A stretch of 64,000 nt of DNA from Albibacillus kandeliae (GCF_003116585.1 NZ_QEHM01000001.1:496001-560000), one strand, 5' to 3'; numbered from the stretch's first letter, positions 1 through 8,998 are shown. Translations and numbers: made by a program. Notes: generated by a model not told the origin, from the sequence alone.

Positions 1-761
1 GTATGGTGAAGGATGCGGGCTACGACGGGCTGGCGCTGGATTTCGGTGCGTTCGACGTCGATACGGTGAAGGCGGCGCTGCCGCATCTGCAACGCGAGGG
101 GCTGACGCCGCTGGCGGTGGCCTTTCCGAAATCGGTGGGCGAACTGCGCGACACCCTGAAGTTCGCGCGGGACTGCGGCTCGCCCTTCGTCGATGTCGTG
201 GGGCAGGTGTTTCCGCTGACCGTCGAAGGTGCGATCCCGGTGATCCGGAAGTGGATCGAGATGGGCGAGGAGGAGGGCGTTCCGGTGCAGTTCGAAACGC
301 ACCGCAACTGTATCACCAACGACCTGTTCACCACGCTGTGCCTGATGGACGCGATTCCCGAGATGCGGCTGGCGGCGGACCTGTCGCATTACATCGTGGA
401 CCGCGAGTTCATGCATCCGCTGACCGCCCAGCAGCGCGGATGGCTGACGCGCTGTCTGCAACGGTCGGACAGTTTTCAGGGCCGGGTCGGCGGGCGCCAG
501 CAGGTGCAGTTGCAGATCAATTTCCCCCAGCACAAGAAGTGGGTGGATCTGTTCCGCCAGCTCTGGACCGAGGGGCTGGCGGACTGGCGCAAGCGCAACC
601 AGACGGGCGAGGTGGTGTTCCTTTGCGAGCTGGGTCCGCCGGAATACGCGATGACCGGACCGGACGGAAAAGAGCTGTCGAACAGGTGGGACGAGGCGCT
701 GCAGATCCGGGCGATGATCGAGGAGATCTGGGCCGGTCTGGAGGCTGCCGAACAGGGGTGA
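1..761 (+). CDS. Sugar phosphate isomerase/epimerase family protein, 5' partial
   Basis: The frame is open from the window edge and encodes about 252 residues resembling the xylose-isomerase-like TIM-barrel family, which isomerises or epimerises sugars and related polyols. Visible family-like elements are AGYDGLALDFGAF near the start, FETHRNC in the middle (a metal-site type strand) and AADLSHYIVDRE. The first Met lies at base 3, but a complete family member would have another strand and helix before AGYDG, so the true start is probably outside the window. It precedes an ABC importer on the same strand after a gap of about 170 bp, suggesting use of the imported solute. The substrate cannot be told. 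Confidence 0.7.
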   Translation, partial: MVKDAGYDGLALDFGAFDVDTVKAALPHLQREGLTPLAVAFPKSVGELRDTLKFARDCGSPFVDVVGQVFPLTVEGAIPVIRKWIEMGEEEGVPVQFETHRNCITNDLFTTLCLMDAIPEMRLAADLSHYIVDREFMHPLTAQQRGWLTRCLQRSDSFQGRVGGRQQVQLQINFPQHKKWVDLFRQLWTEGLADWRKRNQTGEVVFLCELGPPEYAMTGPDGKELSNRWDEALQIRAMIEEIWAGLEAAEQG

Positions 762-935
762 AACGCGGTTTTGCTGGAGATGCGGAATTCTGCTTTTTGC
801 CTTGATTTTCAGCATCTTTCGGCGTGTTTCGAAGTTTCTTTCACAGCTGCAGATCAATCCGGTACGTGACGATTGAGAGCCTCGTTTCGAAGGGGCAGAA
901 TGACCTCGGGACGGGTGGCAAGCAAGGGTAGCCAG

Positions 936-2009
936 ATGCTCGACAAGGTGACGGCAGGAGAGATCGGGGCGGAGGGAATCGGCAAGACGTTCGGCCATTT
1001 CACCGCGCTGGACGGGATCAGCCTGACCGTCGGTCGGGGTGAATTCCTGACCCTGCTGGGGCCGTCTGGATCGGGCAAGACCACCTTTCTGATGATCCTT
1101 GCCGGGTTCGAGGCGCCGACCAGCGGACGGCTGACCCTGAACGGGCTGGACGTGACCCGGACCACCGCCGAGGACCGCGGATTCGGCATGGTTTTTCAAG
1201 GCTATGCGCTGTTCCCGCATATGAGCGTGGAACAGAACATCGCATTTCCGCTGAAGGTGCAGAAACGCAGTGCGGCGCAGATCAGGGCCCGCACGGACGA
1301 GATGATCGAGATGGTCGGGCTGGGCGGGCATGGGCACAAGAAGCCCGCCGCGCTCTCGGGCGGGCAGCAACAGCGGGTCGCGCTGGCCCGCGCGTTGGCC
1401 TACGAGCCGCCGGTGCTGTTGCTGGACGAGCCGTTTTCGGCGCTCGATCGCAACCTGCGCGGCCAGATGCAGGACGAGATGCGGCGCATTCACCGCGACA
1501 CCGGCACGACCTTTGTGTTTGTCACCCACGACCAGGAAGAGGCGCTGGCCCTATCGACGCGGGTGGCGATTTTCAACCACGGCCGGTTGCAGCAGATCGC
1601 CACGCCGCGCGAGATCTACGACCACCCGGACAATCGGTTCGTTGCCGAATTTCTTGGCGATATCAATGTTCTGCCGCTTGCTTCTGTCGTGATGCAGGAG
1701 GGTGCGGCGCAGGCAGTGTTCGAAGACGTGCCGCTGCGCGTGGCGCTGGATGGTCGAGACCCGACCGAGGCCGTCGCGGTGCGCCCCGAGCACATGCACC
1801 TCGCGCTGGCGCGCCCCGCCGAGGGCAATGCCATACCGGCGAGCGTGCGCGAGATCGTGTTCCTTGGCGCCGAGACGCGGCTGACGCTGGCTTCGCCGGG
1901 GGGGCAGCCGCTGGTGCTGTCGATCCCGAGCGAGGCGGTTCCCGCCGGTCTGGTACCGGGGGCGGAGGTCTGGGTCGGCTGGCCCGAAGACAAGGGAGTT
2001 TTCGTCTGA
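936..2009 (+). CDS. ABC transporter ATP-binding protein, PotA-like
   Basis: This is the cytoplasmic ATPase of an importer of the spermidine/putrescine/iron (PotA/FbpC) class. It has Walker A GPSGSGKTT, the Q-loop region VFQGYALFPH, signature LSGGQQQRVALARAL, Walker B VLLLDEPFSALD and the switch FVTHDQEEAL, followed by a C-terminal TOBE-type domain (about residues 270-357) typical of this class. Two starts have ribosome-binding sites: ATG 936 (AAGGG upstream; 357 residues, the usual family length) and ATG 900 (AAGGGG upstream; 369 residues). I chose 936. The binding-protein and two permease genes follow on the same strand, so this is one transport operon. Confidence 0.9.
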   Translation: MLDKVTAGEIGAEGIGKTFGHFTALDGISLTVGRGEFLTLLGPSGSGKTTFLMILAGFEAPTSGRLTLNGLDVTRTTAEDRGFGMVFQGYALFPHMSVEQNIAFPLKVQKRSAAQIRARTDEMIEMVGLGGHGHKKPAALSGGQQQRVALARALAYEPPVLLLDEPFSALDRNLRGQMQDEMRRIHRDTGTTFVFVTHDQEEALALSTRVAIFNHGRLQQIATPREIYDHPDNRFVAEFLGDINVLPLASVVMQEGAAQAVFEDVPLRVALDGRDPTEAVAVRPEHMHLALARPAEGNAIPASVREIVFLGAETRLTLASPGGQPLVLSIPSEAVPAGLVPGAEVWVGWPEDKGVFV

Positions 2010-2087
2010 CGGCGGCGACGCCGTCACAAAACACACCGGCGGAAGACATGCCGGGTTCAAAAACATAACCCCAACGGAGTGTATGAA

Positions 2088-3200
2088 ATGAAAGACAAGT
2101 TCGAACAGGACCAGATCGAGATCCTGGCGGAACGGGCCCGCAGCGGCCTGATTTCGCGCCGTCGCTTTACCCAGCTTGCCGTCGCGCTGATGGGAGGCGC
2201 CGCCGTTGCCGCCAAAGGCACGCCGGTGCTGGCCGAAGACGGGCAACTGGTCTTCGTGAACTGGGGCGGCGACGCCGGAACGGCCTATGACACCGCCTAT
2301 GGCGTGCCCTTCAGGGAGGCCACCGGGATCACCGTGAAGCAGGACGGCTCGGGCCCGACCGAGGGCGCCATCGCGGCCCAGTTCCAGAGCGGCAGCCCGT
2401 CGTGGGATATCGTCGACGCCGACCCGTTCTCGGCCGAGACGCTGGGCAAGAAGGGCATGATGGAGCCGATCGACTACTCGGTGGTCGACAAATCCAAGAT
2501 GCGTGAGGGCTTTGGCTGGGAATACTCGGCCTCGACCTACTTCTTCTCCTACATCATCGCCTATGACACCACGAAGTACGAGACCCCGCCGACCTCGATG
2601 GCCGACTTCTTCGACGTCGAGAAGTTTCCGGGCAAGCGGGCCATGTACAAGTGGGGCGCCGGCATGTGGGAGGCTCTGCTGCTGGGCGACGGGGTGGCAG
2701 CGGCGGACCTCTATCCGCTGGACATCGAGCGCGCGCACAAGAAGCTCTCGGAGTTCAAGGAGAATGTCGTGTCGTTCTGGGGCGGTGGCGCCGAGAGCCA
2801 GTCGCTGCTGCTGAACGGCGATGCCTCGATGGCGCTGATCTGGTCGACCCGGGCCAAGCTGATCGAGGAAGACAGCGAAGGCGACGTGAGCTTTACCTGG
2901 GACGAGGGCCTGATCTCGCCGGGGGCGATGGCGGTGATCAAGGGCAACCCGGGCGGGGCCAAGGCGGCGATGGACTTCATCGCCTCGGCGCAGGACCCCG
3001 AGAAGCAGCTGGTGATGTTCGAGATGCTGGCGCAGGGCCCGGCCAACCCGGCGGCCGACGCGCTGATCCCCGAGGACCAGAAGCGGTTCAACCCGGTGGA
3101 CCCGGCGAACTTTGCCAAGCAGATCCCGCTGGACATGGCGTGGTACGAGGAGAACTACGGCGCCGCGCTCGACGCCTATCTCCAGATCGTTTCGTCCTGA
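2088..3200 (+). CDS. Extracellular solute-binding protein of polyamine-type ABC importer
   Basis: This is the periplasmic binding protein for the surrounding transporter, of the PotD/PotF-like family 1 type (370 residues). The N-terminus has a twin-arginine motif (SRRRFTQ), a hydrophobic stretch and a likely cleavage region near VLAEDG, so Tat export is likely. The mature part begins LVFVNWGGD, typical of the first strand in polyamine or thiamine binding proteins. ATG 2088 is preferred over the in-frame GTG 2079 because an ACGGAG ribosome-binding site sits 8 bases upstream of it. The ligand is unresolved: spermidine/putrescine-like by family only. Confidence 0.88.
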   Translation: MKDKFEQDQIEILAERARSGLISRRRFTQLAVALMGGAAVAAKGTPVLAEDGQLVFVNWGGDAGTAYDTAYGVPFREATGITVKQDGSGPTEGAIAAQFQSGSPSWDIVDADPFSAETLGKKGMMEPIDYSVVDKSKMREGFGWEYSASTYFFSYIIAYDTTKYETPPTSMADFFDVEKFPGKRAMYKWGAGMWEALLLGDGVAAADLYPLDIERAHKKLSEFKENVVSFWGGGAESQSLLLNGDASMALIWSTRAKLIEEDSEGDVSFTWDEGLISPGAMAVIKGNPGGAKAAMDFIASAQDPEKQLVMFEMLAQGPANPAADALIPEDQKRFNPVDPANFAKQIPLDMAWYEENYGAALDAYLQIVSS

Positions 3201-3249
3201 TCACGACGCCGCCCCGGCAACGGGGCGGCTCTGACCTGCGGAGACGCGC

Positions 3250-4071
3250 GTGCGTAACCTCTCCAAACCCGCGATCCTGCTCGGGCCGCTGCTGGTATTT
3301 CTCTGCCTGACCTACGTGGTCCCGTTCCTCGGCATCCTGCGCTGGAGCGTCACGCTGCCCGAACCGGGGCTGGGCCAGTACCAGGCGGCGCTGAGCGATC
3401 CGCTGATCCTCTCGGTGTTCTGGCGCACGCTGCGCATCTGTGCCGTGGTTACCGCCGTTTCGGTCGCCGCCGCCTACGTGGTGACCCTGCTGTGGGTGCG
3501 GGGCGGGCCGGTGCAGCGGTTGCTGATCGAGTTCTGCATCCTTATTCCCTTCTGGATCTCGGTGCTGACCCGCGCCTTTGGCTGGCTGGCGCTGCTCTCG
3601 AACAAGGGGCTGATCAACACCTGGCTGCAGTCGCTGGGCGTGCTGTCGGAGCCGCTGAGCATGGTGCGCAACGAGTTCGGGGTGATCGTGGGCATGTCGC
3701 ATTTCCTGATTCCCTTCGCGGTCTTTCCGCTGGCCTCGGCCATGCGCAACCTCGACGAGCGGGTGCTGCTGGCGGCGCGCGGCATGGGAGCAGGGCGGCA
3801 GCGCGTGTTCTGGACCGTGTTCCTGCCGATGACCCTGCCGGGCGTGCTGGGCGCCGCGCTGATCGTCTTTGTCTTCGCGCTCGGGTTCTTCGTGACGCCT
3901 GCGATCCTTGGCGGCGGGCGCAGCGTGATGATTGCCGAGCTGGTCTACCTGCGTATCTTCCAGAGCCCGAACTGGGGCCTTGGCGCGGCGATCAGCGTGA
4001 TCCTGATGGCGGGGGTCGCCCTGCTGATGGGGGCGCTGATGCGCGCCGTGCGGCCGGGAGACAAGTCATGA
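3250..4071 (+). CDS. ABC transporter permease, PotB-like
   Basis: This is an inner-membrane permease of 273 residues with about six hydrophobic segments. The EAA-type cytoplasmic loop is visible as AARGMGAGRQRVFWTVFLPMTLPG (the G-x(9)-LP part of the binding-protein-dependent transport signature). The start is GTG. Its stop overlaps the start of the second permease (ATGA), indicating translational coupling. It should form a heterodimer with the downstream permease around the ATPase encoded at 936-2009. Confidence 0.9.
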   Translation: MRNLSKPAILLGPLLVFLCLTYVVPFLGILRWSVTLPEPGLGQYQAALSDPLILSVFWRTLRICAVVTAVSVAAAYVVTLLWVRGGPVQRLLIEFCILIPFWISVLTRAFGWLALLSNKGLINTWLQSLGVLSEPLSMVRNEFGVIVGMSHFLIPFAVFPLASAMRNLDERVLLAARGMGAGRQRVFWTVFLPMTLPGVLGAALIVFVFALGFFVTPAILGGGRSVMIAELVYLRIFQSPNWGLGAAISVILMAGVALLMGALMRAVRPGDKS

Positions 4072-4871
4072 GGCCGACCCGTCCCGGGCTGGTGGCCTCG
4101 GTGCTTGCCGCGCTGGTCGGGGTCTTTCTGCTGATGCCGCTGGTTGCGGTGATTCCGGTCTCGTTCACGTCCAAGCGGTTCCTCTCCGTGCCGTCCGGCG
4201 AGTGGTCGCTGCGCCACTACCGCGCGCTGGTCGACAATCCGGAGTGGCTGCAGGCGGCGGGCATGTCGGTGAGCGTGGGGCTGATGAGCGCGGTGCTGGC
4301 GACCACGTTGGCGCTGCTGTTCTCGCTGGGCATCTGGATGTTGCGGCCGCGCTGGTCGGGAGCGCTGATGGGGCTGGCGCTGCTGCCGATGGTGGCGCCG
4401 CCGGTGGTTTCGGCGCTGACGCTCTATTTCTTCCTGATCTCGGTGGGGCAGATGAACGGGCTGGTCGGCTATGACAGCGTGCCCGGCGTGGTGCTGGCGC
4501 ATACGGTCATGGTCTCGCCCTTTGCCGTGGTGCTGATCACCGTGGCGCTGGCGCAGGTGGACCGGCGCATCGACCTCGCCGCGCGGGTGATGGGCGCGGG
4601 GCTCTGGACCCGGATGGTTCGGGTGATCCTGCCCAACATCCGCTTCGGCGTGCTGAGCGCCTTTCTGCTGAGTTTCGTCCTGTCGTGGGAAGAGATCGGC
4701 GTGACGATCTTTATCACCTCGGTCAACGTCGCGACCCTGCCGCGGCTCATGTGGATGGGGCTGCGCGACAACATCGACCCCGCGATCGCGGCGGTCTCGG
4801 TCGTGCTGATCGCCATCGTCATCGCGGTGATCGTCGCGCGTGCGGTCGTGCGTGGCGTCAGGGGCGGCTGA
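4068..4871 (+). CDS. ABC transporter permease, PotC-like
   Basis: This second permease has 267 residues and about six membrane segments. The EAA loop reads AARVMGAGLWTRMVRVILP, the site that contacts the ATPase. It starts inside the stop of the preceding permease (ATGA overlap of 4 bases). The C-terminus ends with a hydrophobic helix and basic residues (RAVVRGVRGG). It closes the importer operon; no transport gene follows. Confidence 0.9.
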   Translation: MRPTRPGLVASVLAALVGVFLLMPLVAVIPVSFTSKRFLSVPSGEWSLRHYRALVDNPEWLQAAGMSVSVGLMSAVLATTLALLFSLGIWMLRPRWSGALMGLALLPMVAPPVVSALTLYFFLISVGQMNGLVGYDSVPGVVLAHTVMVSPFAVVLITVALAQVDRRIDLAARVMGAGLWTRMVRVILPNIRFGVLSAFLLSFVLSWEEIGVTIFITSVNVATLPRLMWMGLRDNIDPAIAAVSVVLIAIVIAVIVARAVVRGVRGG

Positions 4872-4946
4872 GAGGGGTGCCGCGCTGCGGGCAGGGGTCT
4901 GACGCAGGGGCAAGTGATATGCGGAATCAGGGGGTTAGGGCGAAAA

Positions 4947-4964
4947 CCCCTTGTTCCTAAGGGG
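4947..4964 (+). terminator. Weak hairpin after the ABC importer operon
   Basis: CCCCTT and AAGGGG form a 6-bp stem around a 6-base loop, and an alternative stem GGGGTT (4931-4936) with AACCCC (4945-4950) competes with it. There is no clear T run on either strand, so termination is only suggested by position. Confidence 0.3.
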
Positions 4965-5012
4965 GGCGGAACCGGCCGCGAAAATAATCTCGAATTTCGT
5001 GCCGAATGTTGC

Positions 5013-5041
5013 TTGACGCCCCCGCGAGCCTCGCCTATTCA
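5013..5041 (+). promoter_or_regulatory. Promoter of first tRNA-Asp gene
   Basis: TTGACG (5013-5018) and TATTCA (5036-5041) are separated by exactly 17 bases, and the tRNA begins 12 bases after the -10 box. The same arrangement occurs before the second tRNA-Asp gene. Confidence 0.7.
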
Positions 5042-5053
5042 GCGGCTCCACGC

Positions 5054-5130
5054 GCGGTTGTAGCTCAGTTGGTTAGAGTACCGGCCTGTCACGCCGGGGG
5101 TCGCGGGTTCGAGCCCCGTCAACCGCGCCA
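5054..5130 (+). tRNA. tRNA-Asp (GTC), copy 1
   Basis: A full cloverleaf can be drawn. The acceptor GCGGTTG pairs with CAACCGC, the anticodon stem CCGGC/GCCGG encloses CTGTCAC with anticodon GTC, the T-loop is GGTTCGAGCC, and CCA is encoded at 5128-5130. The 77 bases are identical to copy 2 at 5302-5378. Confidence 0.97.
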
Positions 5131-5161
5131 CTTCTTCCTGAAAACTTGTTTTCGCCCACGC

Positions 5162-5179
5162 GCCCGGCTTCGGCCGGGC
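5162..5179 (+). terminator. GC-rich tetraloop hairpin after tRNA-Asp copy 1
   Basis: GCCCGGC-TTCG-GCCGGGC is a perfect 7-bp stem closed by a stable TTCG loop, 31 bases after the tRNA. There is no T run, so it may be a processing or weak termination signal. Confidence 0.4.
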
Positions 5180-5260
5180 CGCCTGGGGCCTGTCCGGCAC
5201 CCGGTTTGGCACCCGTTTCGGCCTTCTGAATTTTGTCCCCGGAAAAGGTTCAAAAGGCGC

Positions 5261-5289
5261 TTGACGGGGGGCAAGGCTTGGCCTATCCC
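5261..5289 (+). promoter_or_regulatory. Promoter of second tRNA-Asp gene
   Basis: TTGACG (5261-5266) and TATCCC (5284-5289) are spaced by 17 bases, and the tRNA starts 12 bases after the -10 box, matching copy 1. The second copy therefore appears to have its own transcription start. Confidence 0.65.
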
Positions 5290-5301
5290 CCAATCCCACG
5301 C

Positions 5302-5378
5302 GCGGTTGTAGCTCAGTTGGTTAGAGTACCGGCCTGTCACGCCGGGGGTCGCGGGTTCGAGCCCCGTCAACCGCGCCA
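5302..5378 (+). tRNA. tRNA-Asp (GTC), copy 2
   Basis: It is identical over 77 bases to copy 1, including the encoded CCA, and shares a few bases of flank (ACGC before it). The anticodon is GTC. The tandem pair is separated by 171 bp containing a hairpin and the second promoter. Confidence 0.97.
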
Positions 5379-5426
5379 CTTTCCCCCTTCTCAGAGAATA
5401 CCCGCTCCCGGGGCACCCTGTTGCTG

Positions 5427-6167
5427 TCAGTAGCTGTAGCCGAGGGTGGCTTCTTCCTGCATGTTCAGACGCTTGCGCAGATAGGCGAGATCCTCTGCGG
5501 CAAGGCGGGCGGGCGTTGCGGGCCGCGACTCGACGGCGGGTTTGAAGCGCGAACCGAGGCGTTTGTTGACCGGCCGGAACGGGGCGCTGCGCGGCGGCTG
5601 CCCAAGGGCCGCGAGGATGCGGTCCACGGTCTGCTCGGGCGCCTTCTGGGCCTCTTCCATCCGCAGCACGACGCAGGCACAGCCGCGCCCGAGGTAGGAC
5701 AGCAGGCCGGCCAGCTTGGCGCGGCGGAGCGCGAAGAGATCGGCAAAGACCTCTCCCGTCTCAGGGTCGCGGTCGGCGGCCAGCGGCAGGCCGACCAGAT
5801 GCTCGGCCCCACCGAAGTAGCGGGCGCGGTCATAGATGGTCTCCCACGGCGCGCGGATGAACTCGGCGAATTCCATGCTCTGCATGGCGGGCGGCGTGTG
5901 CCAGGGCTTGGCGTGCATGGAGCGCGCCCAGTCGGCGGCGTTGCGGACGCAGCAGATCACGGCGAGGTCGGCGGGCACCGGGCCGGGGCCGGGAAAGCCG
6001 TGTTTCCATCCAAGCGCCTCGGTCGGTTTCAGCTGCGAATTGCGCCCCAGCAGGCGCTTGACGAAGTTGGTGCCGGAGGAGCGTTCCCCGAGAACATGGA
6101 ACCGGGTCGGTGGGTCGGCAGGGGCAACGGCGTGAAACCCGGTGGAGGCGAATTCAGGGGGAAGCAG
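5427..6167 (-). CDS. Sulfotransferase-like protein, start uncertain
   Basis: The minus-strand frame is open from 6231 to the stop at 5427. It contains FHVLGERSSGTNFVKRLLG, resembling the PAPS-binding P-loop of sulfotransferase-like proteins, then WKHGFPGPG, ICCVRNAADWARSMH (typical second motif: R-x-P/A-x-D-W) and YDRARYFGG. No ATG, GTG or TTG occurs in frame upstream of GTG 5978, which would delete the P-loop. CTG at 6165-6167 has AGAGGA 7 bases upstream and is my best guess; it gives 246 residues. Its divergent neighbour is a glycosyltransferase, suggesting surface-glycan modification. A sequencing error near the 5' end or a broken start are alternatives. Confidence 0.55.
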   Translation of the reverse strand: MLPPEFASTGFHAVAPADPPTRFHVLGERSSGTNFVKRLLGRNSQLKPTEALGWKHGFPGPGPVPADLAVICCVRNAADWARSMHAKPWHTPPAMQSMEFAEFIRAPWETIYDRARYFGGAEHLVGLPLAADRDPETGEVFADLFALRRAKLAGLLSYLGRGCACVVLRMEEAQKAPEQTVDRILAALGQPPRSAPFRPVNKRLGSRFKPAVESRPATPARLAAEDLAYLRKRLNMQEEATLGYSY

Positions 6168-6290
6168 GGCCTGGTCCTCTGGTCCTATGGCGGGGCGGTC
6201 ACGCCGGCCGCGGTCTTGGATATTTCGATTCTCTTATACCTTCGGGGCCGTTAAGCATATGGCCAAGGCAGAAACGGGGCGGGACAGGCA

Positions 6291-7163
6291 ATGCAGACAG
6301 CGGCCGCGGTGACCATGGTGCGCGACGATGCGTTCTTTCTGAAGGCATGGCTGCGCCACTACGGCGGGCAGTTCGGCCGCGAGAACTGCTACATCGTCAA
6401 CCACGGTCGCGGCGATGAGGTCGCACGGCTGGCCGAGGGCTGCAACGTGATCGGGCTGCCGGGCGATCCGCACCCGAACTTCGACATCAAGCGCTGGCGG
6501 CTGCTGAACGGGCTCGTGGCGGGGCTGCGTAACTACTACAACCACGTGATCGTCGGGGATGTGGACGAACTGGTGGTGGTGGACCCGGAGGGGGGCCGCG
6601 ACCTCGTCTCCTTCCTTGCCACGGTGCCGGCCAACCGGGTGCTGACGCCGCTGGGGCTGGAGGTGATTCACCGGATCGACGTGGAACCGGAGCCGGTGAC
6701 GGACACGATCCTCGGGCCGCGCCGCCACGTGCGCCCGGCACCGCATTATTCCAAGCCCTGCGTGATCTCGACCCCGACCAAGATCGCGCGCGGGGGGCAC
6801 TTCACCCAGAACGAGAAGCTGCGCGCGCCGGACGATCTGTACCTGCTGCACCTGAAGTTCTGCGATTTCGCCAACTACGCCGAGGTGATGAACCGCCGGA
6901 ACGCGGTGAGCGAGGCGACGGGGGCTGGGGTGAAGGAGGCGAGCATCGGGCGCCACTGGTTCGCCGAGGCGCGGGGCGAGGACAGGGCGGTGTTCGAGGC
7001 CTTCGCGGACCTCGACATGCAGGAGGGCTTTGACATGGGCCCGCTGAGGCGCAAGATGCATCGCAGCTGGCGGGCGCGGGGCGAAACCGGGTACTGGGAA
7101 TTCGACCGCCCGGCCTACCAGACGCAATACCTGCTGCCGGAGCGCTTTGTCGGGCTGATCTAG
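6291..7163 (+). CDS. Glycosyltransferase family 2-like protein
   Basis: The 290-residue protein begins AAAVTMVRDDAFFLKAWLRHY, the arrangement of GT2/GT92-like enzymes that transfer sugar from a nucleotide donor to a surface glycan. The metal-binding DxD is D90-V-D92 in VGDVDELVVVD. No signal peptide or membrane segment is seen, so it should act on the cytoplasmic side. It is divergent from the sulfotransferase-like gene with a short shared control region. Acceptor and sugar are unknown. Confidence 0.75.
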   Translation: MQTAAAVTMVRDDAFFLKAWLRHYGGQFGRENCYIVNHGRGDEVARLAEGCNVIGLPGDPHPNFDIKRWRLLNGLVAGLRNYYNHVIVGDVDELVVVDPEGGRDLVSFLATVPANRVLTPLGLEVIHRIDVEPEPVTDTILGPRRHVRPAPHYSKPCVISTPTKIARGGHFTQNEKLRAPDDLYLLHLKFCDFANYAEVMNRRNAVSEATGAGVKEASIGRHWFAEARGEDRAVFEAFADLDMQEGFDMGPLRRKMHRSWRARGETGYWEFDRPAYQTQYLLPERFVGLI

Positions 7164-7275
7164 CCGGTCACGTTCACGTCATACCCGCTGCGGCCCGGGG
7201 TCGGGGCCTTGACCTTCCAGCGCTGGAAGTCCCGAGAGCCTGCGGCCGAACATGGCACGTATCGAGGGATGAGAT

Positions 7276-7689
7276 ATGCGAAACAGGACGGGTTTGATCA
7301 TTGCGGCTGCAGGGGCCTTTGCCCTCGTCGCCCTGTCGGGGATGCAGGATGCGCTTTGGGCGCAGGGGGATGGCATGGTCGACGTGCAGCTCCCCGAGAG
7401 CCTCAGCGCGAATGCAGAGATCGGGCGGACCATGTTCGAGGCGAAATGCGCGGTCTGCCACGGTGCTTCGGCGGCGGGGCAGGACGGGTTGGCGCCGCCG
7501 CTGATCCACCGGTTCTACGAGCCGAACCACCATGCCGACGAGGCCATCCAGCGCGCGGTGGCGATGGGTGTGCAGCAGCACCACTGGGATTTCGGGGACA
7601 TGCCCCCGGTCAGCGGGCTGACCCGTGGCGACGTGCAGATGATCATCGCCTATATCCGCGAGGTGCAGCGCGCCAACGGGATCGAGTAG
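7276..7689 (+). CDS. Small class I cytochrome c
   Basis: This is a periplasmic or membrane-anchored electron carrier of 137 residues. An N-terminal hydrophobic segment (LIIAAAGAFALVALSG) is followed by the haem c motif C58-A-V-C61-H62 and a plausible axial Met109 in DFGDMPPVSG. It ends with the terminal helix DVQMIIAYIREVQRAN, normal for mono-haem class I cytochromes. It is a single gene; no oxidase or dehydrogenase partner is adjacent. Confidence 0.85.
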   Translation: MRNRTGLIIAAAGAFALVALSGMQDALWAQGDGMVDVQLPESLSANAEIGRTMFEAKCAVCHGASAAGQDGLAPPLIHRFYEPNHHADEAIQRAVAMGVQQHHWDFGDMPPVSGLTRGDVQMIIAYIREVQRANGIE

Positions 7690-7909
7690 GTGCGGGAGGA
7701 GAGAGGGCGTTTGGGGGGAGGCGACCCTGTTGCAGGGGAAGCAGTTGCCCGCGACCAGGAGGATGCGGCGCACGCCGATTTGTGACGCCATGATCCCGTG
7801 GCCGGCATGGCGCACAGTGACCCCAATCCAGGACAGGGGAGTATGGACCCAAACCCTGCCCCACGGAGTGCTCGGTTGTGCTCTATTGGATCGTAATACG
7901 CGGTGCTGT

Positions 7910-8998
7910 TCAGTTCGGGCGGGGGTGACTCAATTTTTGCCTAATGAACGCCCCAACCGGGCGTTCAAATTTTCTGTGTGCGTATGATGCCAAGACCACA
8001 GAAATGCAAAGGTAGATCGGCAAAGTGAGATAGCTATCTGCGAACTCACGAGTCCCATCAAAAAGAAGGTCTGCAAGAACCAAGGCTGTCATTTGAATAG
8101 GTACATGGATGAGGTAAACGCTGTAACTAATGTCTCCGAGGGCACTCAAGCGAAACCCAGAGACTGGAAAAATCTTATCTAGCCTTGCGGCGAGCGACAC
8201 TGCTGCGAGAGCGAAACCAGATATGTAGAAATCCTCAATCTCAAAGTGTATTCCCAGAATGACCAGTATGGATCCTGAGAGAAGAATTATTGCAAGTCTA
8301 TGGTTGTTGCGATCTGGTTGGAGCAAATAGACCAGTGATCCCAGGAAGAAGTATCCAGCACACCTGAATACTCCGCTCTTCAGGAAAGGAAGATCGCTCG
8401 AATAAAGGTAAAAAATAGTCCAAGAGGCAGAAAGAAGCGCTATTGTTGATGCTATTGGCCGGCGCCGTAGGAAATAAAGTGAACAGAAGAAAATGGCGTA
8501 AACGACGATCTCCAATGAGACTGACCAAATCGGACCGTTGAAGCTCAAGCCGTGAGACCAAGTGTTCCAGTTTGACGACATGAACAGTTGCAGGATGAAA
8601 TGTTTGATGTCGTTGTTCGCATAGATTTGCCAGTGGCCAACTAGATTCAAGCTAACCAATTGAAGGAATGCGACGTAAAGCAGTGTTGCAAAATGCAGAG
8701 GATACAGCCGAGCGAAGCGGGCTACAGAAAATTGCCACGCTGAAGTTGGGCGGTGTAGATACACATGTGCGAATACGAACCCAGATATCAGCCAGAACAT
8801 TTCGACGGCGCTTGCCGCAAACGACGAATAAAGAGGCCAAACTACGCTTGCATAGGGAAATTCCGTTATGGGCGGAATGGCGTCTCTACCAAATGCATCT
8901 TCGAGATAGAAGTGATGGTAGTGAAAGACCACGATGCATAATGCTGCAATGCCACGAAGGGCATCGACCCAGAAGTATCGATGGGATTGAAGATTCAC
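7910..8998 (-). CDS. Acyltransferase family 3 membrane protein
   Basis: The 362-residue integral membrane protein starts YFWVDALRGIAALCIVVFHYHHF, the hallmark first helix of the OafA/NodX/ExoZ acyltransferase-3 family, with the conserved Arg and His. About ten hydrophobic segments follow, and it ends with HRKFERPV, the usual family end. These enzymes add acetyl or other acyl groups to exported polysaccharide or lipid-linked sugars. Its base composition is much lower in GC than flanking genes. It lies 28 bp downstream of the oxygenase gene on the same strand, so they may be co-transcribed. Confidence 0.88.
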   Translation of the reverse strand: MNLQSHRYFWVDALRGIAALCIVVFHYHHFYLEDAFGRDAIPPITEFPYASVVWPLYSSFAASAVEMFWLISGFVFAHVYLHRPTSAWQFSVARFARLYPLHFATLLYVAFLQLVSLNLVGHWQIYANNDIKHFILQLFMSSNWNTWSHGLSFNGPIWSVSLEIVVYAIFFCSLYFLRRRPIASTIALLSASWTIFYLYSSDLPFLKSGVFRCAGYFFLGSLVYLLQPDRNNHRLAIILLSGSILVILGIHFEIEDFYISGFALAAVSLAARLDKIFPVSGFRLSALGDISYSVYLIHVPIQMTALVLADLLFDGTREFADSYLTLPIYLCISVVLASYAHRKFERPVGAFIRQKLSHPRPN

